This document shows, piece by piece, positions 1-9,770 of a stretch of 64,000 nt of DNA. This DNA comes from Trinickia diaoshuihuensis. Its GTDB lineage: Bacteria; Pseudomonadota; Gammaproteobacteria; Burkholderiales; Burkholderiaceae. The notes beneath the pieces were generated by a model, which made no database searches, was not told the DNA's origin, and worked only from the letters and a program-made list of their open reading frames with translations. Made by a program: the position numbers and the translations under genes. The stretch lies in assembly GCF_003390925.1 (NCBI RefSeq), contig NZ_QUBS01000023.1, positions 45,976 to 109,975 of the forward strand. Direction: 5' to 3'. Numbering within the stretch: position 1 is the first letter of the stretch; the number at the start of each line of letters is the position of its first letter.

Positions 1-941
1 GCGATTGCAATGCGGGTTAAGTTCGCGACCCGATCGCCTTTATCGTTGTACAGCGGTTGATCGATGGCGAAGCCCTTCGCCGGCGTTTGCGCGTCGTGAT
101 GGATTAGGACGACCGGGCCGCGGAACGTACGCGCTGCGTTCACTAACGCGCGCTTGAATTCGAGGTAGCCGTCCGGCTTTCGGCGGCGTGCGAACCGCAG
201 CCACGCAAACCGGTCCGCGTGTTCCTCGTAGCGCGAGAAATCCGGGTCCGCTTCCACGAAAACGACCAGCGCCTTTGCATGACGCCGCTTCGCGTACTCC
301 GCCGCATGTTCGAGCCAGAATGCGGAGGCGATCGCGCGATCGTCGAATTCGCCGTTGCGTCCCCCGGCGTCGGAGTAATGGTTGTTGCCCCCGACAACGT
401 TCAGGCTCACGAAAACCGTGTCCTCGGCTTCCCACCGAACGTTTTCACGAAACGCGCGGAATCGGGCGACCTCGCTCTCGCGGGTCAACGCGAGCGTCGG
501 TTTGCCGAGCGATGCGCGATCCGAATAGAGCGTCTGCCGCAGAAAATCGAGCCGTTCCGCTGCGTCGTAGCCGCCGCCGGCGGCACTCGCGCAATCGGCC
601 CAATCGTGCTGCCCAGGGACGACGACGACCGGTATCGCCGAGGCCTCGAGCAATTGCTGACGTCGCTCGAACAGCGAGTCGGCACAACGCTCGTCGGCGC
701 CCTTGATGTTGCCGTCGTAGACGACGAACGACAGGCGCTGGTCGAGCCCGATCGCTTCGAGCAGACGCTGAGCCGACGCCTCGCTCGCCGCGCTCTTCAT
801 GACGCCCGAGATGACGGCGAACGAGAAACGCGTCTCGACCGCCTGCGCGGGGATAGCGAACGCGAGGGCTAGGCCGACGGCCGTCAGGCTCCGTCGCGCC
901 AATTGCCGTAGTTGCGCATGCGCCCGCCGGCGCCGTGTCAC
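1..941 (-). CDS. Secreted metallophosphoesterase-like protein (partial, runs off window)
   Basis: An open frame starts at a GTG whose last bases overlap the mutS stop (GTGA), so it is probably translationally coupled to mutS. It stays open to the left edge, giving about 313 residues without a stop; the C-terminus is missing. After an Arg-rich start there is a hydrophobic stretch (about residues 20-34, [10 protein letters not shown]...) ending in AQA, which looks like a signal peptide. The mature part begins FSFAVISG and has a VVYDGNIKG stretch, [10 protein letters not shown] near residues 105-115 and [12 protein letters not shown]. These resemble the D-x-G-N and G-x-H-D metal-binding motifs of calcineurin-like phosphoesterases, but the first D-x-H motif is replaced by VISG. 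The phosphoesterase-like call is therefore tentative; secretion is better supported than catalysis. Confidence 0.6.
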   Translation of the reverse strand, partial: MTRRRRAHAQLRQLARRSLTAVGLALAFAIPAQAVETRFSFAVISGVMKSAASEASAQRLLEAIGLDQRLSFVVYDGNIKGADERCADSLFERRQQLLEASAIPVVVVPGQHDWADCASAAGGGYDAAERLDFLRQTLYSDRASLGKPTLALTRESEVARFRAFRENVRWEAEDTVFVSLNVVGGNNHYSDAGGRNGEFDDRAIASAFWLEHAAEYAKRRHAKALVVFVEADPDFSRYEEHADRFAWLRFARRRKPDGYLEFKRALVNAARTFRGPVVLIHHDAQTPAKGFAIDQPLYNDKGDRVANLTRIAI

Positions 942-3637
942 CGCTCGATCTCCCCGACGCCGCGCGCGTTGGCGGCCGTGGCCAGTTCATGCAACTCGTA
1001 GATCAGATCGAGCGCCTCGCGCGCGCGTAGCTCGTTCGGATCGATGCCTTTGAGGCGCTCCAGTGCCGGGTGCTCGACGAGTGCGCCGCTATTTGTCCGC
1101 GTATCGCTGAAGTCGTCGGGCGCGTCTTCGGCATAGGCGGGGGCGGCGAACAAATCCAGTTGCGGCGTGGCCCGCGTGACCGACTGTTGTTCGAGATGCG
1201 CCAGGTGCTTGCGCGCGGCGCGGATCACCGCCGGCGGCACGCCCGCTAGCTGCGCGACCTGGAGCCCATAGCTTTGGCTGGCGGGACCCTCGTCGACCGC
1301 GTGCAGGAACACGATTCCATGCCCATGCTCGACGGCCGACAAGTGCACGTTGGCCGCTTGCGCGAATTCGGCCGGCAACTGGGTCAACTCGAAGTAGTGC
1401 GTCGCAAAAAGCGTATAGCAACCGTTGGCGGAAAGCAGGTGCCGCGCGATGGCCCATGCGAGCGCAAGGCCGTCGAAGGTCGAGGTGCCGCGGCCGATCT
1501 CATCCATCAGCACGAGGCTTCGCTCTGTCGCGTCGTTCAGAATCGCGGCCGCCTCCGTCATCTCCACCATGAAGGTGGAGCGGCCGCCGGCGAGATCGTC
1601 CGCGGCGCCGATGCGCGTGAAGATTCGATCGATCGGGCCGAAGCAAGCACGCTGCGCCGGCACGTAACTGCCGACGTAGGCCATCAACGCGATCAATGCG
1701 GTTTGCCGCATGAACGTCGACTTACCGCCCATGTTCGGGCCGGTGATCAAAAGCAGCTTGCGTTGAGCGTTCAAACGGCAATCGTTGGCGACGAACTGTT
1801 CTACTTGCGCCTCCACCACGGGATGGCGTCCTTGCTCGATTTCGATGCCGCCGTCATCGGTGAAGTCGGGCGCGACCCAATTGAGCGTTTGCGCGCGCTC
1901 GGCGAACGCCGCGAGAACGTCCAATTCGGCCAAAGCGGCCGCCACGCGCTGGCAGTCTTCGATGAACGGCAGCAACGCTTGCAGCACGGCGTCGTACAGA
2001 GCCCGTTCGCGGGCGAGCGCGCGCTCTTGCGCCGATAGCGCCTTGTCTTCGAACGCCTTCAGTTCGGGCGTGATATAGCGCTCGGCGTTCTTCAACGTTT
2101 GCCGGCGCCGGTAGTCGTCAGGGACCTTATCCGTTTGGCCGCGCGTGACCTCGATGTAAAAACCGTGGACCTTGTTGTACTCGACGCGCAGATTGTTGAT
2201 ACCCGTGCGCGTGCGCTCGCGCGCTTCGAGATCGATCAAGAATTGCCCGCAGTTCTCCGAGATATCGCGCAGCTCGTCGAGGTCCGCGTCGTAGCCGCGT
2301 GCGATGACGCCGCCGTCGCGCACCATCGCGGCGGGCTCCTCGGCAATCGCGCGCGTGAGGAGATCGACGCAACCGGCCGGTGGTTCGAGGCCCGCCCCGA
2401 TGCGTTCGAGCGCCGGCGTGCCTGCCGCCATCGCGATGGCGAGTTCGCGCAAGGCGGGCAACGTCTTGAAGGTATCGCGCAGGCTCGACAAGTCGCGCGG
2501 CCGCGCCGAGAGCAGCGCCAGCCGGCCGGTGATCCGTTCGACGTCCGCGATCTTACGCAGGGCGCCGCGCAGCATGTCGAGGCTTGCGCCGTGCGGCGCA
2601 TCGAGCAGCGCGCCGATCGCTTGCTGGCGCGCTTGCGCGATCACGGACGCGCGCGGCGGATGGTGCAGCCAGTGACGCAATAGGCGGCTACCCATCGTCG
2701 AGCAACAGGTGTCGAGCAGCGAGCACAGCGTCGGCGATTCGCCGCCACGCAATGTTTCCGTGAGTTCGAGGTTGCGGCGCGTGGCGGGATCGAGACCGAT
2801 GTATTCGGTCTCGGTTTCCACCTTCAGACTGCGCACGTGACGCAATTGTTGGCCCTGTGTCGAGGCCGCGTAAAGCAGGACCGCGCCCGCTGCGCCGCAC
2901 GCGCTCGTGAGCCCTTCGGCGCCGAAGCCGTCGAGGCTTGCAACGTTCAGTTGATCGCACAGCCGTTGCACGCCCGATGCGACGTCGAAGTGCCAAGCGG
3001 GTACGCGCGTGAGGATCCCGCTGGCCACACCCGGTATTGCCTCGCTGGCGCCGTCGGCCACGAGCACTTCGGCCGGACGAATGCGCTCGAGCGCGGCGCC
3101 GGCTTCGCCGGGGGCGACTTCCGCCAGCCGCAGCGCGCCGCTCGCGAGATTGAGCCAAGCGAGACCGATCGCCGTCACGACGCCGCGCTTGTTATGCGTG
3201 GGGCAAGCAGCGAGCAGATAGACGTCGCTTTTGTCGGAGAGCAACGCGGCATCGGTCAGCGTGCCCGGCGTGACGATGCGCACGACCTTGCGCTCGACGG
3301 GCCCTTTCGATGTGGCCGGATCGCCGATCTGTTCGCAGATCGCGACCGACTCGCCGAACTTGACGAGCTTGGCGAGGTACTGCTCGACGGCGTGATAGGG
3401 CACGCCCGCCATTTTGATCGGATTGCCCGCCGAGGCGCCGCGCTGCGTGAGCGTGAGATCGAGCAGGCGCGCGGCTTTCTCGGCGTCCTCGAAGAAGAGC
3501 TCGTAGAAGTCGCCCATGCGGAAGAACAGCAGCGTGCCGGGGTGATCGGCTTTGATGCGCAGGTACTGCTGCATGTAAGGCGTGTGCTTCGCAAGGGCCT
3601 GGTCAGACACGGCTTCGATGCTGGATTCTGTTTTCAT
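938..3637 (-). CDS. mutS: DNA mismatch repair protein MutS
   Basis: This is the mismatch-recognition ATPase of methyl-directed mismatch repair, acting with MutL on newly replicated DNA. The 899-residue length is slightly above the usual 850-880. The N-terminal mismatch-reading Phe-x-Glu motif is present (F44-Y45-E46). The C-terminal ABC-type ATPase has the Walker A motif GPNMGGKST near residues 630-640, followed by [12 protein letters not shown] and THYFELTQL. The start at 3637 is the first ATG in a frame that matches the family N-terminus. It is followed by a coupled secreted-protein gene. On its upstream side the conserved gene order is interrupted by the 12-kb island that separates it from lplT. 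Confidence 0.98.
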   Translation of the reverse strand: MKTESSIEAVSDQALAKHTPYMQQYLRIKADHPGTLLFFRMGDFYELFFEDAEKAARLLDLTLTQRGASAGNPIKMAGVPYHAVEQYLAKLVKFGESVAICEQIGDPATSKGPVERKVVRIVTPGTLTDAALLSDKSDVYLLAACPTHNKRGVVTAIGLAWLNLASGALRLAEVAPGEAGAALERIRPAEVLVADGASEAIPGVASGILTRVPAWHFDVASGVQRLCDQLNVASLDGFGAEGLTSACGAAGAVLLYAASTQGQQLRHVRSLKVETETEYIGLDPATRRNLELTETLRGGESPTLCSLLDTCCSTMGSRLLRHWLHHPPRASVIAQARQQAIGALLDAPHGASLDMLRGALRKIADVERITGRLALLSARPRDLSSLRDTFKTLPALRELAIAMAAGTPALERIGAGLEPPAGCVDLLTRAIAEEPAAMVRDGGVIARGYDADLDELRDISENCGQFLIDLEARERTRTGINNLRVEYNKVHGFYIEVTRGQTDKVPDDYRRRQTLKNAERYITPELKAFEDKALSAQERALARERALYDAVLQALLPFIEDCQRVAAALAELDVLAAFAERAQTLNWVAPDFTDDGGIEIEQGRHPVVEAQVEQFVANDCRLNAQRKLLLITGPNMGGKSTFMRQTALIALMAYVGSYVPAQRACFGPIDRIFTRIGAADDLAGGRSTFMVEMTEAAAILNDATERSLVLMDEIGRGTSTFDGLALAWAIARHLLSANGCYTLFATHYFELTQLPAEFAQAANVHLSAVEHGHGIVFLHAVDEGPASQSYGLQVAQLAGVPPAVIRAARKHLAHLEQQSVTRATPQLDLFAAPAYAEDAPDDFSDTRTNSGALVEHPALERLKGIDPNELRAREALDLIYELHELATAANARGVGEIER

Positions 3638-3809
3638 TCAATGAGTTGCTGAAAAACGTGTTCGGACATTTGCAGACATTCGCTCCCATTTTTCGCCATG
3701 TTCCCCGCTGTCAAGGGGGAACGAACGGGGACCTTTAGCGGCCATTCGTTGACTATACTTCGAGCACAGTCCCCCGGCCATAAGCCGAACGGCCAAAGCC
3801 ATATAAGGA

Positions 3810-3840
3810 AAGGGATTGGCGGCAATCCGCCAGTCCCCTT
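3810..3840. repeat. Inverted repeat (hairpin) upstream of integrase remnant
   Basis: The 5' arm AAGGGATTGGCGG pairs with a 3' arm beginning CCGCCAGTCCC across a CAAT loop, with one wobble and one bulge. It lies between mutS and the integrase remnant. No U-run follows, so it is not a standard terminator. It could be an element-end structure or a cruciform, but its role is unknown. Confidence 0.5.
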
Positions 3841-3878
3841 GCTCGTGGCTTTTCATACATTCGAAGCGAACAGCAACC

Positions 3879-4199
3879 GTGAAAGCAGACCTGAACTTGG
3901 CGCTAGTAAAGCGTCTGAAACTCGGCGAAAGGCCGGTCGGCGTCAACTCGAAGGGCGCCTTGGTGTTCGAAGCGAACGTCGAAAACAAGCCCTACATTCT
4001 ATGGGATTCGAACCGGGATGCGCCGCCTGGATTTGGGGTCCGCCTCGAACAAGCGATTCTGAGCCGCGCTCCGAACGTCTACAATGCCCTCAAACCGATC
4101 GACTGGCCGCCGCTTCCGGCGCCAGAACCGCACGTGTACGCGCCTCCAAAGCCGCGCTCCGGCCGTCCGCCGAAAGCGAGCAACGCGACGGCCGATTGA
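3879..4199 (+). pseudogene. Integrase N-terminal remnant lacking catalytic domain
   Basis: A GTG start at 3879 gives about 106 residues. The first 60 read like the arm-type DNA-binding start of a tyrosine recombinase: VKADLNLALVKRLKLG, then KGALVFEANV, KPYILWDS and PPGFGV. In full-length relatives this continues into the core-binding and catalytic domains (R...H-x-x-R...Y). Here it passes directly to a short Pro/Arg-rich tail (WPPLPAPEP, SGRPPK) and stops, so none of the catalytic residues exist. The reading is an internal deletion that fused the N-terminus to a tail, or a fusion to another gene's end. An alternative in-frame start further upstream (3816) exists but adds no homologous-looking sequence. 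It lies directly before a frameshifted helix-turn-helix gene that often accompanies such integrases. Confidence 0.65.
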
Positions 4200-4277
4200 G
4201 GGGCGGGCGCCAGCTCCGACGGGATTGGCATGTGAAGAGGTGACCGCCTGCGCAACGAAATCAATGGGGAGAGGGTC

Positions 4278-5000
4278 ATGCCGTTTATTGACGCGGCGTT
4301 GAAAACGTATGAGATCCTGGCAGCGGTTCACATGCTGCCTGACCAGGCGGCGCTCACGACCACAGAGGCCGCTCTCTTTTTGCGCCTGTCGCCGAAGAGC
4401 TTGGAGCGAATGAGGTCGAAGGAAGCGGCGCGCCGTATGTTCAAGCAGGCGGCAGGGGCGCGCGCGGTGGGAACCAGAAATGCCTTTACCTGAAGAGTTC
4501 GCTGTTGGCATGGCAGCAAGCCAACCAAATTTCGAACGTGATGGAAGCAGCGGTCAGGAAGGGCCAAGCGTTCAAGACGATCTTCGACCTTGTTGCCGAC
4601 GCTCCGTTCTACCTCGATGCGAATGGACGGGTTGCTGGCGCCGCCGAGGACACTTCGTTGAGCGTGGTCATTGAGCGACTGGGTTCGGACGTGTGGAGTT
4701 TGCTTTGGCTGCCTGTGGTCGAGGCGGGACGAGAATGGGCGGACTTGGCAGCGCACCAGAACCTTGCTCGGGAGCTAGACCGTTCTGGCTGTGGCAGAAC
4801 GGAAGATCGCGGCGGCATTAGAGGCGAGCGGCATTGGCTCCGCGATCGGGGGCGACATTGATGGTCAGGCTTCCGTGCAAATCAACACAGTCGAATCAAA
4901 AATACCAAGCGATCCCGATGATGCCGACGCTCCGCATCGGACTCTTAAGCCGCCAAAGCCGCGCTACCCACGCAAGCGAGCCAAGATCACGCGGCTCTAA
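4278..5000 (+). pseudogene. Helix-turn-helix (MerR/AlpA-like) protein, two frameshifts
   Basis: Three open segments in different frames join into one sensible protein. Segment 1 (4278 to about 4420) has LTTTEAALFLRLSPKSLERMRS, a recognition-helix region of the AlpA/excisionase type. Near 4420 a base seems to be missing; the next frame continues GSGAPYVQAGG...NQKCLYLKSSLLAWQQANQ up to about 4780. There a surplus T shifts the frame again to LAVAERKIAAALEASGIG, ending with a basic tail (RYPRKRAKITRL). The two shifts compensate, so the reading frame would be restored if both were sequencing errors. More likely it is a decayed gene, as its neighbour integrase is also broken. Function of the intact family: DNA binding, probably regulation or directionality of an integrative element. 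Confidence 0.7.
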
Positions 5001-5070
5001 CTGTCGGCTAGCGTTGTCGTGTGGGCAGACGGCGCCACCAACCTTGCTTGCCATCGACGGTGATATGCCA

Positions 5071-6201
5071 TCAAAGCAAATGGCGCATGGGGCGAAGGTC
5101 GTGCATGAAGGTATCGTTCTTCCACTCGCTGTCCATGGCCGTCGAACGAAAAATGAATGCGTTGCTGGCGTCGTCCGAAGTATCGATCAGTTGGCGCAGC
5201 AGGCCGAAATTTTCGGCCTGCGTCTCCCTCCACGAGTTCTTCCGTTTCACGAGTTCAGGGAGCGGGTGATCTTCCACAAAGCCTTGATATTTTCCCAGGA
5301 ATCCGGTTACCACGTCAGCGATTTGAATGCCCGGTTCGCTTTTCGAATCGGCGAAGCGGAAGCTGATTTCTCGATCCCCGTCTTTGAACGTCGTATCGTT
5401 CAGGCTTTTTTCAACCTGGATTTCGCGGTCGAAGATATGGATGGCATTTTTGAAGAGCACTACGGGGCGCGTGTAAAAGGTGTGAAATCCATCGATCAGC
5501 ATGCTCTCCTCGTTGTCGACGAGGCAGGCTAGCTCAGGAAGCGACGCAGATCTTCCGATCAAGGTCTTCAGCATGAGTGCGGACAGATTGTCGTTCTCGG
5601 GGCTGCGCGCATCCAGGAAGACGCTGATATCGGTGATGAAGTCGGCTGTTCTTTCCGGCTGGATGTCGGGATAGCAATGTCGCTTTAACAGGGCCAAGAA
5701 CGAAGGCTTGTCGAGATTGGCAAGCCGGTAGATCTCGTTCTTCAAAGCCTGATGGTGCGGGTGGTAGCTTCCGAATCCGTCTTCCGACAAGATCGCGTCG
5801 ATGATATCGACGATCGCCCAATAGATGATGTTGATGCTGGAATAGTGAATCATGATCCCTTGGTCGATGATCCAAGACAGGACAGACTGCAACTTTTTCG
5901 ACGCGAGAACTTGCTCGAAATCGCCCTTAGCTACATGGGCAAACTTGATCTCGGGGGCGTTGTCCTGCATTCGCAACTTGGCGCGCAGGGGCTCCAGGTC
6001 GGGAAAGACGCGCCCTTCCTCGAGGACGATGCCGCCGAGCACAAAATTCTTGTGCTCGGAAATGTTGGTGCCGTCGTCCGTCAAATAGAGCTTTCGAATG
6101 TTGTTTGTCTCGTCATAGTAGAACGTGAACTTGTCGTCGGCCCGCCGAAGTTGAAAAGCGCCGATCATGATTTCCCGCATGGCGTTCACATCAAATTCCA
6201 T
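5071..6201 (-). CDS. DUF3800-type protein (predicted RNase H-like fold)
   Basis: The 376-residue protein begins MEFDVNAMRE and soon reaches FTFYYDETNN, which fits the D-E-(S/T)-x-N opening motif of DUF3800 proteins. FVLGGIVLEEG follows at the usual spacing. The C-terminal third has the family's second signature, a conserved Asp in SKSEPGIQIADVVTGFLGK. DUF3800 proteins are thought to have an RNase H-like fold with carboxylate active-site residues and are common on phages and defence islands, but their biochemistry is largely unknown. There are no membrane segments. It stands alone on its strand, between a decayed HTH gene and a gene-poor stretch, and upstream DNA (6202-6790) offers no obvious operon partner. 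Confidence 0.7.
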   Translation of the reverse strand: MEFDVNAMREIMIGAFQLRRADDKFTFYYDETNNIRKLYLTDDGTNISEHKNFVLGGIVLEEGRVFPDLEPLRAKLRMQDNAPEIKFAHVAKGDFEQVLASKKLQSVLSWIIDQGIMIHYSSINIIYWAIVDIIDAILSEDGFGSYHPHHQALKNEIYRLANLDKPSFLALLKRHCYPDIQPERTADFITDISVFLDARSPENDNLSALMLKTLIGRSASLPELACLVDNEESMLIDGFHTFYTRPVVLFKNAIHIFDREIQVEKSLNDTTFKDGDREISFRFADSKSEPGIQIADVVTGFLGKYQGFVEDHPLPELVKRKNSWRETQAENFGLLRQLIDTSDDASNAFIFRSTAMDSEWKNDTFMHDLRPMRHLL

Positions 6202-6793
6202 GATGCGTATCTCCTGATTCGCCGCCGTGGGCGTTGCCGCAATGAGGTCTCGTGCCTGGTGGCGTCCGGTCGATCGACGAGCTCAACCTATGTGCATGAT
6301 ACAAGCGGAACTTGCGGCCAGGATCGATCGAAAATCTATTGTCGGCGCATTGCATTGCTGATACGCTGAACCAATTCCCAGTTTGCTCACGAGGGAATCG
6401 GTGGGCGCATTTCCCAGAGCCAGACGCTTGGTTTTGAAGTGGCGTAGTCACCTTATCAGACAGGTTGCCGTCTTCGCGAACGGTCGTTGAGATTCTACGC
6501 AGCGATAAGAACAAAAAGCGCGTTCGGCCACAACCTTTACAACGACGAATGGCCACAAGTTTTGTGACCGTTCTGGCCATATCAAGTCGGTCGACCGCGG
6601 GCGGAGCATAGCCCTCGGTCGCGATATCAATGCAATGTGCGGCGCGCCCATCGGTCGTCTTGGCGAACAGGCGAGCGGCTGAGGGCTTGATCTGCAAGCA
6701 CGCGCATCAATCAAATGTTTTTGGTTCCGAGCGGGGCGGGTGCGCGTTGTCGGTGCTCTGGTCCGTTATGTCTATTTTTTGGAGTGACTTGCC
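6202..6793. other. Gene-poor stretch, 590 bp, no supported gene
   Basis: Open frames of 88 and 168 codons exist on the minus strand, but their translations are Arg/Pro/Ser-rich and show no recognisable motif. They overlap each other in different frames and have no convincing ribosome binding site. The stretch presumably holds the promoter of the DUF3800 gene at its left end. It may also contain an old mobile-element scar that I cannot identify. A ribosome binding site (GGAG) appears only at its right end, ahead of the ATG at 6794. Confidence 0.5.
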
Positions 6794-7178
6794 ATGCGTG
6801 TTGATTTGACCGACGTATGCGACGCCGTTAGCAAATACTGTCTTGCTGTCTGGCGTCAACTACAACCGCCGCCGGCAAAGGTAATTGTCGCTGGACAGTC
6901 TTGCTGTGCGAGAGCGCCCGCGTGACGGCGATAGGTGCGACGAACTTTTGGATGCCCTGAGGCAGTGCTTCCAGGGGTTCTTTTTTGAGGGTGATACGAG
7001 CGAGGTTGATGTGGAGAACGTGAGGTTCGCAAACGCGAACTCGGACCTTGGGCTGGTGAATGATCGGTGGAAGGTCGGAATCGATCTCCCTGATGAATCC
7101 GATCCCGATGGGGCGATGACGCGACATTGGTTCACGCCGAATGAGGAGGGCGACTCAAAATGCCGAAGAAATTTATAG
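6794..7178 (+). pseudogene. Small unknown protein, probably frameshifted
   Basis: An ATG at 6794, preceded by GGAG at good spacing, opens 43 codons (MRVDLTDVCDAVSKYCLAVWRQL...) ending at 6925. A second frame open from 6885 to 7178 then reads DELLDALRQCFQGFFFEGDTSEVDVENVRFAN and ends about 19 bases inside the next gene. The second segment has balanced, acidic composition like real coding sequence but no good start codon, since TTG at 6885 directly follows a stop. The simplest reading is one gene of about 130 residues with a single frameshift between 6885 and 6925. Two separate overlapping genes are possible. No family was recognised. Confidence 0.4.
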
Positions 7179-7408
7179 ATCCTACGCAGCGGATCACGGA
7201 TGAACTCACGGCCTATCTTGGTCAGCGGTTTCCGGAGATGAAGGACGCGCAACTCCTTGTCGACTACTCTCACGACAAGGCGGGTGGCTATGGCGCGTAT
7301 GTCCAATTTCTCGTTGGAACCCGAACGTGGTCGGCGGTCTGTGAATACCGCGAGGTCGGACGAACGCGCGAGTATCGCTGGCATTGCACTCGGGATTGGC
7401 GCGACTGA
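7160..7408 (+). CDS. Small hypothetical protein (82 aa)
   Basis: This gene starts at an ATG with a strong ribosome binding site (AGGAGGG, about 8 bases upstream) and overlaps the end of the preceding open segment by 19 bases, which suggests coupling. The protein is soluble-looking, starts MPKKFIDPTQRITDELTAYL, and has many aromatic and charged residues (GGYGAYVQFLVGTRTWSAVCEY, WHCTRDWRD). No motif was recognised. The tight arrangement suggests a two-gene unit, possibly a toxin-antitoxin or anti-phage pair, but nothing in the sequence proves this. It converges on the DUF262 gene that ends at 7482. Confidence 0.55.
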   Translation: MPKKFIDPTQRITDELTAYLGQRFPEMKDAQLLVDYSHDKAGGYGAYVQFLVGTRTWSAVCEYREVGRTREYRWHCTRDWRD

Positions 7409-7481
7409 GATTAACATCTCGCAAATGGAGCGCAGTTGAGGCCGGCATGGTGCGAGGGAGGCGCCATGCCGAGCGTATGGA

Positions 7482-9449
7482 TCACAGCTTGTAGTCTTTC
7501 ATCATCCCAGCGACCAAGGTTTCCCCGCGGGCCAGGATGTGGTCCGTGCCCCATGTCTCCGCCGTCGCCAGAGACAGCGTTTCGCGGTTCAGTTTATACG
7601 GCAACTCGTTCAGCACCATCCCGTTCTTATAGCCGATGCGGGCTCGCTCGCCGGCCACCGTTATGGTCGTCATCTTTTGTTTGTCCGCGAACGGCGAATC
7701 GGAGAGGTTTGAGTTGTAGGCGGACAGTGTGAGATTGCCAAGCAGGTGAGCATGCTCGTCCTGTATCGTCGCCGCCTCGTCGGCGTTACCGTCAGCGAGC
7801 AATTGGACCCATGCGCGTTTGAGCGGTGTTCCTTGGGGGAGCACGTGCTCGATGGTCCAAACGTATCGTCCCTTTTCGTCGCGACGCCAGAGATCCACAT
7901 ATTGCTCGCGCGTCATCCGGGTTTCGGCGTAGCGGCACAGGAGATACCGCGCCATGCCGGGGTTGAACCAATACAAATGATCTTCAAGCGCGGCTTTTAG
8001 ATCGTCGTCTGACGCCGGAGCGTCGCCACGGGCACCGTTCATCATCGCGCCGCGCACGAATTCATACGTGATCGGCTCTGGCACGCTCGCGGTTTCCGCT
8101 TCGCACTTCCCAATCAGATCAATGAATATCGCGTCCAGCCGGTTCGTCGCTGGCTGGTTCGTGAGGTTGCGGCGAACGAAGAAACGGGCGAGGAAGTCGA
8201 TTATTTTGTCGACCTCTCCAACTGCGCATTTCTCTTTGGCCTCGCGATCGAGAAGGTAGAGCAAGAACTGATAGCTCGGGCGAGCGCCGGCACGCACCAG
8301 GTTGAGCAGTTTTTCGCGTCGAGCATCGGCGATATCCGCATTCTCCGGTTGTGTGATCGCACCATAGAAGGTCGCGCGATAGGCAAGGTCATCAAGAAGG
8401 CGCTGCGCGTCGATCTTGATGAGCTGCTCGAATATCTCAATGAGCTTGGATTTCGTTGCTCTGTTCGCCCCGGAGACCCGGCGGCCTGGTTCGAACTGGA
8501 ACGCGTTGTAGAAGTGGCGCAGATAGGTTTCGTGCAAACTCGTATCGGGGCCGAGCTGCTCGGTCATGGCAGACCAAATTTCGAAGGCTTCGTCGATGGC
8601 TCCTTGGTTCTGCCGCTCCAACGTCGCCAACATGGCGTTCTTGATGATGTCCAGAGCTGAAAGCGGCACGCCACGATTGTTGATGGCCTCGAAGAGGCGG
8701 AAAGCGTCCGAGTGACTCGCGACATTGATGTGGATGAAGATGAGCGCGTTCACGCGACGCGTTAGCTGGCGCAGCGACGGCGCGTCGTCAGGAATGGCAT
8801 CGGCGAAGAATCGAAGGCACTTGGCCAGTCGACGATTCCCCCAATTCCGGGGCTGCCGAAGGTCGAGCGCGGGCACGACGCCATAGTGGGCGAGAGCGTA
8901 AAGATAGTCCTCTCTATTCGCGTCTTGCGTAGAGGGAAGCAGTCGACAATAGTAATCCGTGCGGCCCCTGCGGCCGATGAAAAAATCGCTGGCCGCCGTC
9001 TGCGCCAGCGGCAGCAGAAGATCCTCTTTCTGATGGCGGCGCTCGCGAACGAGCTTTCTGCGGAGATCTGCGGCGGTGTCTCCCAGGTCCTTGAGATCCT
9101 CCTCGTCGAGATCGGATTCGTCTCCCTTCCCCGACTCCGCCGCAACAATGCCGTCGAGTTTCGCCCACAACACGGTCAGCAAGCACGACAACGTCGTGAG
9201 TCGTTGCTGGCCATCGACAAGCTCGAACAACCGCGGCTCGCCTGGGGCGCCTGAGCTTACGTCGATGCAGATCACGGAGCCCATGTAGTGGCCGTCCGAT
9301 TCGTTCGCATCGTCGTTGACGTCGTCGATGAGCTGCTGCCAGTCGGCGGTGGCCCAGGAATACGGGCGTTGGTATTTCGGAATTCGATAGCTTTCCTGCG
9401 TGCCCTCGATGGTCAGAAGCCTGCTTAGTGGTTGTTTTGACGGTTCCAT
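7482..9449 (-). CDS. DUF262-DUF1524 protein, GmrSD-like
   Basis: This 655-residue protein has the two-domain layout of GmrSD/BrxU-type modification-dependent restriction enzymes. The N-terminal DUF262 (ParB/sulfiredoxin-like NTPase) shows IPKYQRPYSW near residue 22 and LVDGQQRLTTL near 77. The C-terminal DUF1524 His-Me (HNH-like) nuclease shows IEHVLPQGT, then HLLGNLTLSAYNSNLSD and FADKQK. Known members cut DNA carrying modified (often glucosylated) cytosines of phages. The ATG at 9449 is preferred over the in-frame 9605 start because the extra 52 residues look non-homologous and the conserved domain begins just after MEPSKQPLSRLL. It is divergent from the zinc-hook ATPase at 9771 with a short shared upstream region, so the two may form one system. 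Confidence 0.85.
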   Translation of the reverse strand: MEPSKQPLSRLLTIEGTQESYRIPKYQRPYSWATADWQQLIDDVNDDANESDGHYMGSVICIDVSSGAPGEPRLFELVDGQQRLTTLSCLLTVLWAKLDGIVAAESGKGDESDLDEEDLKDLGDTAADLRRKLVRERRHQKEDLLLPLAQTAASDFFIGRRGRTDYYCRLLPSTQDANREDYLYALAHYGVVPALDLRQPRNWGNRRLAKCLRFFADAIPDDAPSLRQLTRRVNALIFIHINVASHSDAFRLFEAINNRGVPLSALDIIKNAMLATLERQNQGAIDEAFEIWSAMTEQLGPDTSLHETYLRHFYNAFQFEPGRRVSGANRATKSKLIEIFEQLIKIDAQRLLDDLAYRATFYGAITQPENADIADARREKLLNLVRAGARPSYQFLLYLLDREAKEKCAVGEVDKIIDFLARFFVRRNLTNQPATNRLDAIFIDLIGKCEAETASVPEPITYEFVRGAMMNGARGDAPASDDDLKAALEDHLYWFNPGMARYLLCRYAETRMTREQYVDLWRRDEKGRYVWTIEHVLPQGTPLKRAWVQLLADGNADEAATIQDEHAHLLGNLTLSAYNSNLSDSPFADKQKMTTITVAGERARIGYKNGMVLNELPYKLNRETLSLATAETWGTDHILARGETLVAGMMKDYKL

Positions 9450-9770
9450 TTCTTCGTTATGCCCGGTCTCGCGTTGTTGATTGATTGCCACCCCGTTGCG
9501 CGCGTCGTAGGCGTCCTTGCCAAGCGCGCCAAATCGGCGCTCGCCACCACTGAAATTTAAACGACTGCGGGGCCTTTGGGGGAATAACGGCGCGCAAATT
9601 GCCATCTTGAATGGTCGCGACGCGACCTCCTTTCAATTGTCCTTCTGCGGAAGCAGGCGATGAAACGACGCGCCGGCATGTCCGTTATACGGGTAAATAC
9701 GGTGGCGCATCGAGGCCGCCGCGTGAGTTAGCCGGACTATACTCGTCCGAAAAAAACGACGGGGGCCGAC

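Noticed and set aside
6191..6697. 168-codon minus-strand ORF as a gene upstream of DUF3800
   Set aside because: Overlaps the DUF3800 start, no motif, poor composition; no support beyond being open.
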